Assembly (NCBI GenBank): GCA_937891165.1
Contig: CALAEX010000164.1
Coordinates: 1-6,663, forward strand
Origin: an uncultured Lachnospiraceae bacterium
GTDB lineage: Bacteria > Bacillota > Clostridia > Lachnospirales > Lachnospiraceae
Direction of reading: 5' to 3'
Length of the DNA stretch: 6,663 bases
Shown: piece after piece, positions 1 through 5,495 of the stretch
Position numbering within the stretch: position 1 is the first letter of the stretch
Layout of the letters: the number at the start of each line of letters is the position of its first letter
Notes under the pieces: model-generated
Databases searched by the model: none
Told to the model about the DNA's origin: nothing
What the model saw: only the letters and a program-made list of their open reading frames with translations
Position numbers and translations under genes: made by a program

Positions 1-2237
1 TAGACCTTGATAAAGTGCCAAAGAAATATGCAGGTCTTGATGGTACAGAACTTGCGATTTCAGAATCTCAGGAACGTATGGCAATTGTTGTAGCGAAGGA
101 AGATGTAGATGCAATGCTTGCATTTGCAGCAGAAGAAAACTTAGAAGCAATTCCAGTAGCACAGGTGACAGAAGAAAAGAGATTAGTACTTTCTTGGAGA
201 GGAAAAGAAATCGTAAATATTGCAAGAGCTTTCTTAGATACCAATGGTGCTCACCAAGAAACAACTGCTGTTGTGACAATGCCAAAGGCAGAAGAAAATT
301 ATTTTAATACAGGTGCCAAGTACGTTTCAGCAAGAACAAATAAGAAACTTGCAAAGAACGAAGGTGTATTAGCTGGTAAGGAAGGTATCGAAAAAGCTTG
401 GCTTTCTACGCTTACAGATTTAAATACTTGTTCTAAGAAGGGCTTAGTGGAAATGTTTGACTCCTCTATTGGTGCATCTACTGTGACCATGCCTTATGGT
501 GGTAAATATCAGTTGACACCAGTACAGACAATGGTTGCAAAACTTCCAGTGCTTCGTGGCAAGTGTGATACAGTAACGATGATGAGTTATGGATATGACC
601 CATATTTATCTAGTTGGAGTCCATATCATGGTGCTGTTTATGCAGTTATTTCTTCTGTTGCTAAGATTGTGGCAGCAGGTGGTGACCATACAAAGATTCG
701 TTTTACATTCCAAGAATATTTCCGTCGTTTAGGTAACGACCCTAAGCGTTGGGGTGAACCTTTAGCAGCACTTCTTGGTGCATATGAAGCTCAGATGAGA
801 TTAGGATTGCCATCCATTGGTGGTAAAGATAGTATGTCTGGTACATTCCAAGATATTGATGTACCTCCGACATTAGTTTCTTTTGCTGTAGATATTGCAA
901 AGACTTCGGAAGTGGTTACTGGTGAATTGAAGAAGGCAGGAAATAAGCTTGTGAAGTTTAACATGAAGAAAGATGCGTATAGCTTGCCAGATTATGAAGA
1001 TTTTATGGCTCAGATGACAAAGATTACTGCACTTGCAAGAGAAGGTGTGCTTGCATCTATGTATGCTCTTGGGGCAAAAGGGATTGCAGAAGCAGTAAGT
1101 AAAATGGCATTTGGTAATAAGCTTGGTGTAACAATTGCAGATAGTGTAGCAGAAGGTGCATTGTTTGCTCCTGCGTATGGCGAAATTGTAGCAGAAGTAG
1201 GAGAAGCAGATTTCGTAAAATTAAATGCATCGGGAGTAGCTTATGAAGTAATTGGTGAAGTAACCGAAGGTGCAGAATTTATTTATAAAGATGCTAAAGT
1301 GACAATGGCAGATGCTCTTATGGCATGGACAGACACATTAGAAAGAGTATTCCCAACTCGTTCTAAAGTAAAAGAAACCGAAATGAAGTCTGTTTTATAT
1401 GATGCAAAGACGATTTATACAGCAAAGAATAAAGTGGCAAAACCTACCGTATTTATTCCTGTATTCCCTGGTACGAACTGCGAATATGATACACTCCGTG
1501 CATTTGAAGCAGCCGGCGCAAAGGTAAATACCGTTGTATTTAAGAATAGAAACGAAGCAGATATTAAAGAATCCGTACTTGCCTTTGAAAAGGCAATCAA
1601 AGAAGCTCAGATTTTAATGTTCCCAGGCGGATTCTCCGCAGGTGATGAACCAGACGGCTCTGGTAAATTTATTGCAACTGCATTCCAAAATGTAAAGATT
1701 ACAGACGCAGTAAATGAATTGCTTAAGCAAAGAGATGGTCTTGCTCTTGGTATTTGTAATGGTTTCCAAGCAATTATTAAGTTAGGTCTTGTTCCTTATG
1801 GTGAAATTACTCCACAAAAGGATGATTCACCAACATTAACAAGAAACAATATTGGCCGTCATATTTCTAAGTCTGTTTATACAAAAGTAGTAACCAATAA
1901 GTCCCCATGGCTCATGAAAGCAGAACTTGGCGGTGTATATGCAATTCCGGCATCTCATGGTGAAGGACGTTTTGTAGCAAACGAAGAATGGTTGCAGAAA
2001 CTTTTGGCAAATGGACAGATTGCGACTCAGTATGTGGACTTGAACGGAAATCCAACGATGGACGAAGACTTCAATCCAAATGCTTCTTACTGGGCAATCG
2101 AAGGTATTACAAGCCCAGACGGACGTGTACTTGGTAAGATGGCACATTCCGAACGCCGTGGCGATGGTGTAGCTATGAATATTTATGGCGAACAGAATCA
2201 GCATATTTTTGAAAGTGGTGTAAGTTACTTCTTATAA
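1..2237 (+). CDS. purL: Phosphoribosylformylglycinamidine synthase, long single-chain form (5'-partial)
   Basis: FGAM synthase converts FGAR, glutamine and ATP to FGAM, glutamate, ADP and phosphate, the fourth step of de novo purine synthesis in the cytoplasm. The frame is open from the left edge (first whole codon at 3), so the GTG at 15 is internal; the family is about 1240-1300 residues, so roughly 500 N-terminal residues lie outside. Visible parts in order: the end of the first AIRS-like half (motif GLDGTELAISESQERM near 30-80), the second AIRS-like half (SYGYDPYLSSWSPYHGA near 590-635; the phosphate-binding IGGKDSMSG at 816-842), then the class I glutamine amidotransferase domain from about 1440. 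In that domain the nucleophile Cys sits in GICNGFQ (codon 1755-1757), and the catalytic His and Glu sit in AHSER (2145-2147 and 2151-2153). All key residues are present and the frame is unbroken, so the enzyme should be active. Fusion of the synthase and glutaminase parts matches the long clade seen in Clostridia rather than the split PurS/PurL/PurQ form. Confidence 0.97.
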   Translation, partial: DLDKVPKKYAGLDGTELAISESQERMAIVVAKEDVDAMLAFAAEENLEAIPVAQVTEEKRLVLSWRGKEIVNIARAFLDTNGAHQETTAVVTMPKAEENYFNTGAKYVSARTNKKLAKNEGVLAGKEGIEKAWLSTLTDLNTCSKKGLVEMFDSSIGASTVTMPYGGKYQLTPVQTMVAKLPVLRGKCDTVTMMSYGYDPYLSSWSPYHGAVYAVISSVAKIVAAGGDHTKIRFTFQEYFRRLGNDPKRWGEPLAALLGAYEAQMRLGLPSIGGKDSMSGTFQDIDVPPTLVSFAVDIAKTSEVVTGELKKAGNKLVKFNMKKDAYSLPDYEDFMAQMTKITALAREGVLASMYALGAKGIAEAVSKMAFGNKLGVTIADSVAEGALFAPAYGEIVAEVGEADFVKLNASGVAYEVIGEVTEGAEFIYKDAKVTMADALMAWTDTLERVFPTRSKVKETEMKSVLYDAKTIYTAKNKVAKPTVFIPVFPGTNCEYDTLRAFEAAGAKVNTVVFKNRNEADIKESVLAFEKAIKEAQILMFPGGFSAGDEPDGSGKFIATAFQNVKITDAVNELLKQRDGLALGICNGFQAIIKLGLVPYGEITPQKDDSPTLTRNNIGRHISKSVYTKVVTNKSPWLMKAELGGVYAIPASHGEGRFVANEEWLQKLLANGQIATQYVDLNGNPTMDEDFNPNASYWAIEGITSPDGRVLGKMAHSERRGDGVAMNIYGEQNQHIFESGVSYFL

Positions 2238-2242
2238 GAAGT
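2227..2242. repeat. 16-bp perfect palindrome over the purL stop codon
   Basis: ACTTCTTA at 2227-2234 is followed directly by its reverse complement TAAGAAGT at 2235-2242, with no spacer, and the purL stop codon TAA is the centre-right triplet. With no loop it would be a poor RNA hairpin, so it is more likely a DNA-level site or chance. The true terminator lies 60 bases downstream. Confidence 0.5.
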
Positions 2243-2302
2243 GATTGTTTTCAGGTACTACGATTTATTTGGTTATGGGTATCCGCTTGACAGGAAAAAA
2301 GT

Positions 2303-2346
2303 AAAGACCTTATGCAGAAAAAAGAATTTCTGTATAGGGTCTTTTT
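2303..2346 (+). terminator. Rho-independent terminator of purL
   Basis: The left arm (2303-2320) and right arm (2327-2344) pair over 18 positions, with two G-U pairs and otherwise Watson-Crick pairs, around a 6-base loop (AAAGAA). A T run (2342-2346) ends the structure. It sits 66 bases after the purL stop, ahead of an independent promoter, so it separates the purine gene from the toxin-antitoxin operon. Confidence 0.9.
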
Positions 2347-2379
2347 CATGGAAACTTTTGTATTTATCGAACAAAAATA

Positions 2380-2408
2380 TTGATAAAATTGTACGATTTG
2401 TATATAAT
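2380..2408 (+). promoter_or_regulatory. Sigma-A type promoter of the toxin-antitoxin operon
   Basis: TTGATA (2380-2385) and a perfect TATAAT (2403-2408) are separated by exactly 17 bases. The likely start point is near 2415, about 20 bases before the antitoxin ATG. This near-consensus promoter lies directly after the purL terminator, so the pair is expressed on its own. Confidence 0.85.
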
Positions 2409-2418
2409 AATAGTACAA
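2389..2418. promoter_or_regulatory. Probable autoregulatory operator of the antitoxin
   Basis: TTGTAC (2389-2394) and its reverse complement GTACAA (2413-2418) flank the -10 box symmetrically, 18 bases apart. Each arm carries five of six bases of TGTACA, the core bound by E. coli YefM. Repressor bound here would cover the -10 region. The repeat is seen directly; the role as operator is inferred from the autoregulation known for Phd/YefM antitoxins. Confidence 0.6.
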
Positions 2419-2436
2419 AAGAAAGGAAGTGGTTTT

Positions 2437-2649
2437 ATGTCAATTACAGCAACTGAATTGAAAAATAATTTAAGTAAGTATTTGTTTATGTCGGCAACGG
2501 AAGATATTTATATTACAAAGAATGGTAAAGTAGTGGCAAAACTAACTAATCCATATCAGGATAGAGTAGATATTGCGAAATCTTTATTTGGCATTTTACC
2601 TGTAGATGCTGATTTGGATGAAGCAAGAGAAGAAAGGTTAGGTGTGTAA
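2437..2649 (+). CDS. Type II antitoxin, Phd/YefM family
   Basis: This 70-residue protein should bind and block the PIN-domain toxin encoded directly downstream and repress its own promoter. The N-terminal two thirds fit the Phd/YefM DNA-binding fold: ITATELKNNLSKYL (residues 3-16), then the beta-hairpin segment EDIYITKNGKVVAKL (22-36). The C-terminal third is acidic (DADLDEAREERLGV) and is the expected toxin-binding tail. I chose the ATG at 2437 because a good ribosome site (AAAGGAAG, about 2422-2429) stands at proper spacing and because the frame upstream of it overlaps the -10 box. The stop codon is 3 bases before the toxin start, so the two are translationally linked. Confidence 0.9.
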   Translation: MSITATELKNNLSKYLFMSATEDIYITKNGKVVAKLTNPYQDRVDIAKSLFGILPVDADLDEAREERLGV

Positions 2650-2652
2650 ATA

Positions 2653-3075
2653 TTGAAAATATTGTTAGACACCAATATAATTATTGATGCACTTACTTCT
2701 AGAGAACCTTGGAATAAAAGTGCTGAAAAGATCTTTCTGATGAGTGCAAATCATACTGTGGATATGTACATTACAGCTAGTTCTGCAACGGATATTTACT
2801 ATTTGTTAAGAAAATTTATAAAAGATACAACACAATCAAAAAAGATAATGAGTAAATTATATATGATTGTTGGAATTTTGGATGTAACAGCAGAAAATTG
2901 CATGGAAGCTTTGGCATCTTCAATTAATGATTATGAAGATGCAGTAGTAGAAAAAGTTGCTTCAAGTAAGAAAATGGACTATATTGTTACCAGAAATATA
3001 AAGGATTATAAGGAAGGGACTGTAAAAGTTATCTTGCCTGATGACTTTATCAGGATGATGGAAGAAGAGGAATAG
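2653..3075 (+). CDS. PIN-domain ribonuclease toxin (VapC-like, PIN_3 type)
   Basis: This 140-residue protein has the layout of a PIN-domain toxin, a magnesium-dependent endoribonuclease held inactive by its antitoxin. It opens with the strand and acidic motif ILLDTNIIIDAL (Asp6, Asp12), has a middle segment SSATDIYYLLRK (43-54, Asp47 near where the second acidic residue is usual), and closes with NDYEDAV (92-98, Asp93 and Asp96) and DYIVTRNIKDY (109-119). In the last motif the common TRD is TRN, with Asp118 three residues on, as occurs in part of this family. The start is TTG at 2653; no ATG fits, and the nearest ribosome-site-like sequences (AAAGG 2633-2637, AGG 2640-2642) are weak or distant. 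Poor initiation would keep toxin below antitoxin. The natural RNA target cannot be read from sequence. Confidence 0.88.
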   Translation: MKILLDTNIIIDALTSREPWNKSAEKIFLMSANHTVDMYITASSATDIYYLLRKFIKDTTQSKKIMSKLYMIVGILDVTAENCMEALASSINDYEDAVVEKVASSKKMDYIVTRNIKDYKEGTVKVILPDDFIRMMEEEE

Positions 3076-3143
3076 TATATAAAAGTTAAAACTTTACTAT
3101 ATGAAATAATATGTAGTTAAGAAAATATTATTTTCTTGTGTTG

Positions 3144-3170
3144 TAAAGTAATATTTGTTATAATACTTTA
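3144..3170 (+). promoter_or_regulatory. Extended -10 promoter with flanking inverted repeat
   Basis: TGTTATAAT at 3156-3164 is a perfect extended -10 element. The best -35 at 17-base spacing is TTGTGT (3136-3141), weak, as extended -10 promoters tolerate. TAAAGTA (3144-3150) and its reverse complement TACTTTA (3164-3170) flank the -10 and could be a repressor site. A small AT-rich hairpin (arms 3119-3126 and 3130-3137) lies just upstream and is at best a weak end for the toxin transcript. The promoter reads into the truncated DUF368 gene and the phage-like gene. Confidence 0.65.
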
Positions 3171-3171
3171 G

Positions 3172-3591
3172 GAAAGTGAAAAAGGACCTAATTTTTTTGG
3201 GTATATTTTTTGTGGATGTTGTTTGGCACTTAGTATTATTGTGCCGGGAATGAGTTTTTCAACCTTACTTATGCCATTAAATTTATATGAACCATTTGTT
3301 AGTGGTATTGGACATATGGATTTTGCTATTTTGATACCTGGTGGAATTGGCGGTCTTGCAACAATTCTTCTTTTATCCAAAGCAGCAAATGCGTTGTTTG
3401 AACATTATTATTCGGTTGCTTTTCATGCCATTGTAGGTATTGTAATTGCTGCTACAAGTATGATTATTCCATTGGAAAGTTTTATGGCTTCTATTACCAG
3501 TGTTCTTATTAATATCATTTGTATTATTTGTGGTGTAATCGCTTCTTTTTGGTTAGATAAGTTTAATCAAAAAGTAGCAATAGAAAAGTAA
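3172..3591 (+). pseudogene. DUF368/PopT-type membrane protein, 5'-truncated (C-terminal half only)
   Basis: Full-length DUF368 proteins (about 270-300 residues; the family includes undecaprenyl-phosphate translocases) have two similar halves, each with a PG-S motif in a membrane hairpin. Only a second-half-like part is present: IVPGMSFSTLL and LYEPF near 3235-3300, ILIPGGIGGLATILLL near 3330-3380, a segment around AFHAIVGIVIAATSMIIP (3418-3471) and a last membrane segment before the stop at 3589. The reading frame is open from 3172, just after an in-frame TAG at 3169. Its first possible start is TTG at 3223, which falls inside the first membrane segment and has no ribosome site. A GTG at 3176 with AGGAAA in front lies in another frame and would join this one if a T run at 3192-3198 had eight rather than seven bases. 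I read it as a decayed remnant; a slipped or internally started short protein remains possible. Confidence 0.7.
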
Positions 3592-3612
3592 TTTTTTTAG
3601 GGAGGCTAATAT

Positions 3613-4284
3613 ATGGAAAAAATGTTAGTGACACAGGCTTTAGATGAGCGTGATTTGCTCGTAAAGAAGATTACAGATAAGATTAATAAAGCTTCTTTTG
3701 TAGATATGGTCAAGGAAAATGAAGATAAAGTAATGGTAAAACATATTACAAGAGAAGAATTTAATCAACAGGCAAAAGCTAGTTTACAGCAGATTGAAGA
3801 TTTAATTAACCGATATGAAAGAATAGATGCTGCGATTGTTGCTTCGAATGCTTCTGCAAAAGTAGAAACTTCGTATGGAACATTTACTGTAGCAGCCGCC
3901 ATTTCCTTAAGAAATCGGTTGAGAGAAAAACGTGTGGTAAATGGTGTAGCACAAGAAATAGTAACAGATTTTGAGGCTAAACTTTATAATAAGATACAAA
4001 GAGAATATATGGCGAGATTAGATGATACAGAAAGAAAAAATCGTGAATTGCAATTAACCGCAGGAGAAATGCGATTAAGTATTCTCGGTAAAGATAGTAA
4101 AGGAAAAGAAGATAAGCCATTAGAAGTAGTAGATACCTATGTAAAGGAAAATACAACCCAGTTAGTAGACCCATTAGGTGTTCAGAAAAAGTTAGAACAG
4201 TTGCAAGAAAAAAGGACTACCTTATTAGCAGAATTAGAAACGCAGATAAAAGTATCTAATGCAACTACATTTATTGAATTTTAG
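3613..4284 (+). CDS. Helical protein of unknown function, resembling phage-associated proteins
   Basis: This is a 223-residue soluble protein with no signal peptide or membrane segment. A strong ribosome site (AGGGAGG, 3599-3605) sets the ATG at 3613, 21 bases after the DUF368 remnant, so both probably share a transcript. The sequence is mostly charged and helical. A first helical part (1-72) ends in a segment with AAIVASNASAKVE (73-85) followed by YGTFTVAAAI; a long helical middle (95-150) follows; the part from TQLVDPLGVQKKLEQLQ (182-198) forms another probable coiled coil and ends in VSNATTFIEF at the very C-terminus. The twin SNA motifs and the DPLG motif recall small hypothetical proteins from prophages of Clostridia. 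That likeness is from memory and unverified, and no catalytic motif is visible. No other phage genes are in the window. Confidence 0.8.
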   Translation: MEKMLVTQALDERDLLVKKITDKINKASFVDMVKENEDKVMVKHITREEFNQQAKASLQQIEDLINRYERIDAAIVASNASAKVETSYGTFTVAAAISLRNRLREKRVVNGVAQEIVTDFEAKLYNKIQREYMARLDDTERKNRELQLTAGEMRLSILGKDSKGKEDKPLEVVDTYVKENTTQLVDPLGVQKKLEQLQEKRTTLLAELETQIKVSNATTFIEF

Positions 4285-4294
4285 TTCACGTAAA

Positions 4295-4428
4295 GCATTG
4301 CCTGCAATGCGAAAACCTTATACTTGTTTCCCTTGACGGCGGGGTTAAGCCGTCACAATCAATTAGACTCTAAGTCTTACAGGAATAGTATGAGAAAAAT
4401 CATTTTAGGTTTTCTGTTTTTCTTTTTT
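4295..4428 (+). ncRNA. Candidate structured RNA or transposon-end remnant
   Basis: Three stem-loops stand in a row: GCATTG-CCTG-CAATGC (4295-4310), TGACGGC/GCCGTCA around GGGGTTAA (4334-4355), and AGACT-CTA-AGTCT (4365-4377). Then comes a weak AT hairpin (arms 4393-4398 and 4410-4415) and a T-rich run to 4428, which could end a transcript. One plus frame is open from 4294 to 4437 without a start at its beginning; its translation (including LDSKSYRNSMRKII) has the look of the end of an OrfB/TnpB transposase. In IS200/IS605 and IS607 elements the tnpB end overlaps a guide (omega) RNA at the right end. The hairpins are seen; the identity is inference. Confidence 0.3.
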
Positions 4429-4439
4429 AGTCAATCATA

Positions 4440-4479
4440 AACGGTAAACTATTTTTCATTTCAACGGTAAACCATTTTT
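4440..4479. repeat. Two 17-bp direct repeats, possible IS terminal repeats
   Basis: AACGGTAAACYATTTTT occurs at 4440-4456 and 4463-4479, with one base differing and a 23-base step. Directly upstream stands AGTCAATCAT (4429-4438), close to the TGTCA-type tip of IS21-family elements, whose ends carry multiple short repeats of this kind. No transposase gene follows, so if it is an IS end it is a scar. The repeat is certain; the family is a guess. Confidence 0.6.
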
Positions 4480-4594
4480 GTTAAACGAGGAAATAGGCAT
4501 GGCAACGTGCTGAAATCCATGAGCATGGTTTTTGGTGGGAAATAATAGACCATAGGTAATCCACATGGCTGTATTGTAGGCAAAATAAAAAATG

Positions 4595-4638
4595 AGTGGC
4601 ATAGTATGCAACATGGTACTATGCCACTTGTTTTTTTT
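4595..4638. terminator. Bidirectional rho-independent terminator
   Basis: AGTGGCATAGTA (4595-4606) pairs perfectly with TACTATGCCACT (4617-4628) around a 10-base loop. Eight T (4631-4638) follow on the plus strand and six A (4587-4592) precede, so the minus-strand transcript also meets a T run. On the plus strand it would stop reading from the phage-like gene and isolate the secreted-protein promoter. Confidence 0.88.
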
Positions 4639-4680
4639 GTTCCGATTGCCCTTTTTTTGTGGTTTGGGAATAAGAAGCTT

Positions 4681-4750
4681 GTTTACAATTTGTTTACAAT
4701 TTGTTTACATTTCATTTGAAATGTTTACATTCTGTTCATTCCCAGTTCAT
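4681..4750 (+). promoter_or_regulatory. Phased hexamer array, probable activator or repressor binding region
   Basis: GTTTAC starts at 4681, 4692, 4703 and 4723, and GTTCAT at 4734 and 4745. Steps are 11, 11, 20, 11 and 11 bases, so all lie on nearly one face of the helix. The first two units are identical over 11 bases (TTGTTTACAAT). Tandem TTTACA at 11-base steps fits boxes of OmpR/PhoP-type response regulators; the last unit, within CCCAGTTCAT, instead recalls the VirR/LytTR-type box. Neither regulator is encoded here. Confidence 0.65.
4707..4724. promoter_or_regulatory. 18-bp palindrome inside the hexamer array
   Basis: ACATTTCA and TGAAATGT flank a TT centre. The palindrome fills the 20-base gap between the third and fourth hexamers and overlaps the edges of both, so a dimeric protein bound here would compete or cooperate with proteins on the array. 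Confidence 0.55.
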
Positions 4751-4755
4751 AAAGA

Positions 4756-4761
4756 TATAGT
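4756..4761 (+). promoter_or_regulatory. Probable -10 box of the secreted cysteine-rich protein gene
   Basis: TATAGT (five of six consensus bases) lies 5 bases after the last hexamer; an overlapping alternative is TAAGAT (4761-4766). No good -35 stands 16-18 bases upstream: TGTTCA (4733-4738) matches only three positions and is itself part of the array. This is typical of promoters that need an activator. A purine-rich leader with a ribosome site (AGAAAGG, 4781-4787) leads to the ATG. Confidence 0.5.
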
Positions 4762-4798
4762 AAGATAAAAAAATAAAAAAAGAAAGGAAAGAAATATT

Positions 4799-5467
4799 AT
4801 GAAAGTATGGAAAAAAGTTATAGCTATGCTATCAGTAGTAATTATGTGTTGTTGGCTGATAATCCCAATAGAAGTAAATGCGACTTCTTCTAAATGTGGA
4901 ATACATAATTATGTAGTACAAAAGTATTATAGTCGGAGAGAAACGCTTGGTGCAGAGTATTATGTACATTTTTATACAATTCCTGTAACGAACGAAACAA
5001 ACGAATGTAGAGTGGAGTTGGTATGTTGTTACTATAAGGCTAAATGCAATGGCTGTGGAAGAGTAAAGTATGATGTAGCAATTGAGGAAAGAGAGAGACA
5101 TATAAATTGTAATTTAAGTTACCAAGGTTTAATAAAATTAAATAATAAAAAAGTAATTTTATCCGAATCAAATGAGACGGTAAATGTTGCTTCTAATGCC
5201 TGTGGACATAACTATATATTAGAAAAGAATTATAGTCATTATGAAGTAATTGGTTCATGCTATAGGGAGCATTCTTTTACAAGTGGTTTTAAGACAGCAG
5301 ATGATGGAGAACAGATTCCTATTATAAGTTATTGTAATGTAGACCTTGTACGTTGTTATTATGATGGTGTATGTGATATTTGTCAAGATGTAGAACCAAG
5401 AAAGGGTAGTTCACTAAAAGACTTACATAAAGGTTGTCCATTAAGTGGACATGGATTAATAGGGTAA
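4799..5467 (+). CDS. Secreted cysteine-rich protein with two tandem homologous modules, function unknown
   Basis: This 222-residue protein starts with a clear Sec signal peptide: MKVWKK, a hydrophobic core (7-24) and a VNA cleavage site after residue 28. The mature protein is two copies of one module of about 80 residues. Shared positions are Cys33/Cys135 with the following HNY (36-38/137-139), YS (44-45/145-146), G51/G152, H57/H158, C70/C179, V(E/D)LV (72-75/181-184), CYY (77-79/186-188), C83/C192, C86/C195, H101/H210, C104/C213 and GLI (110-112/219-221). Both modules end in exactly CX2C-X14-HX2C. The mature part has 14 Cys: six conserved pairs plus unpaired Cys76 and Cys154. Such spacing suggests zinc binding, though disulfides are also possible outside the cell. 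There is no anchor motif or lipobox, so the product is probably released. I do not recognise the family. It has its own promoter with an elaborate repeat array. Confidence 0.88.
   Translation: MKVWKKVIAMLSVVIMCCWLIIPIEVNATSSKCGIHNYVVQKYYSRRETLGAEYYVHFYTIPVTNETNECRVELVCCYYKAKCNGCGRVKYDVAIEERERHINCNLSYQGLIKLNNKKVILSESNETVNVASNACGHNYILEKNYSHYEVIGSCYREHSFTSGFKTADDGEQIPIISYCNVDLVRCYYDGVCDICQDVEPRKGSSLKDLHKGCPLSGHGLIG
4895..5464 (+). repeat. Internal duplication within the cysteine-rich gene
   Basis: Module 1 spans residues 33-112 (4895-5134) and module 2 residues 135-222 (5201-5464), joined by a linker of 22 residues that is Asn/Ser-rich with a run of Lys. Module 2 has an insertion of about 10 residues before its third conserved Cys. 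The DNA of the copies has diverged well beyond the shared protein pattern, so the duplication is old. Confidence 0.85.
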
Positions 5468-5495
5468 AAAGTTTATTATAATATAACAAACTACG

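Larger units (their letters stand above)
4285..4798. other. 514-base intergenic region with IS-like scars and a regulatory array
   Basis: No convincing gene lies here on either strand. From left to right it holds three consecutive small hairpins with a T-rich tail (4295-4428), a pair of 17-bp direct repeats (4440-4479), an unassigned stretch of about 115 bases containing the short palindrome CCATGAGCATGG, a bidirectional terminator (4595-4638), a region of no visible feature to about 4678, and then the phased repeat array and promoter of the downstream secreted-protein gene. Confidence 0.7.

Noticed and set aside
15..17. GTG at 15 as the start of the first gene
   Set aside because: The frame is open to the left edge with family-consistent sequence, and about 500 N-terminal residues of PurL would be missing; it is an internal Val codon.
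299..2204. Three minus-strand open frames inside purL (299-490, 1415-1600, 1836-2204)
   Set aside because: They lie antisense to a well-conserved enzyme frame and have no domain-like sequence or ribosome sites.
2241..2456. Plus-strand open frame of 71 codons between purL and the antitoxin
   Set aside because: It runs through the purL terminator stem and the toxin-antitoxin promoter, has no ribosome site and no recognisable protein character.
3223..3591. Intact 122-residue membrane protein starting at TTG 3223
   Set aside because: Family-like sequence continues upstream of this codon (GYIFCGCC), the TTG falls within the first membrane segment, and no ribosome site precedes it.
4456..4614. 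Minus-strand frame of 52 codons with ATG at 4614
   Set aside because: Its start lies in the loop of the bidirectional terminator, there is no ribosome site, and the translation matches nothing I recognise. It might be an IS fragment, but that cannot be supported.
4679..4731. CRISPR array or replication iterons from the repeated TTGTTTACAAT units
   Set aside because: Units are only about 11 bases with no spacers, and lie directly before a gene with a -10 box; a promoter binding array is the better reading.
5471..5490. Promoter for the lipoprotein at TATAAT 5477-5482
   Set aside because: The -10 is perfect but no -35 is found at 16-18 bases and no extended TG is present; the following hairpin would also sit in the leader. 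Left as unlikely.
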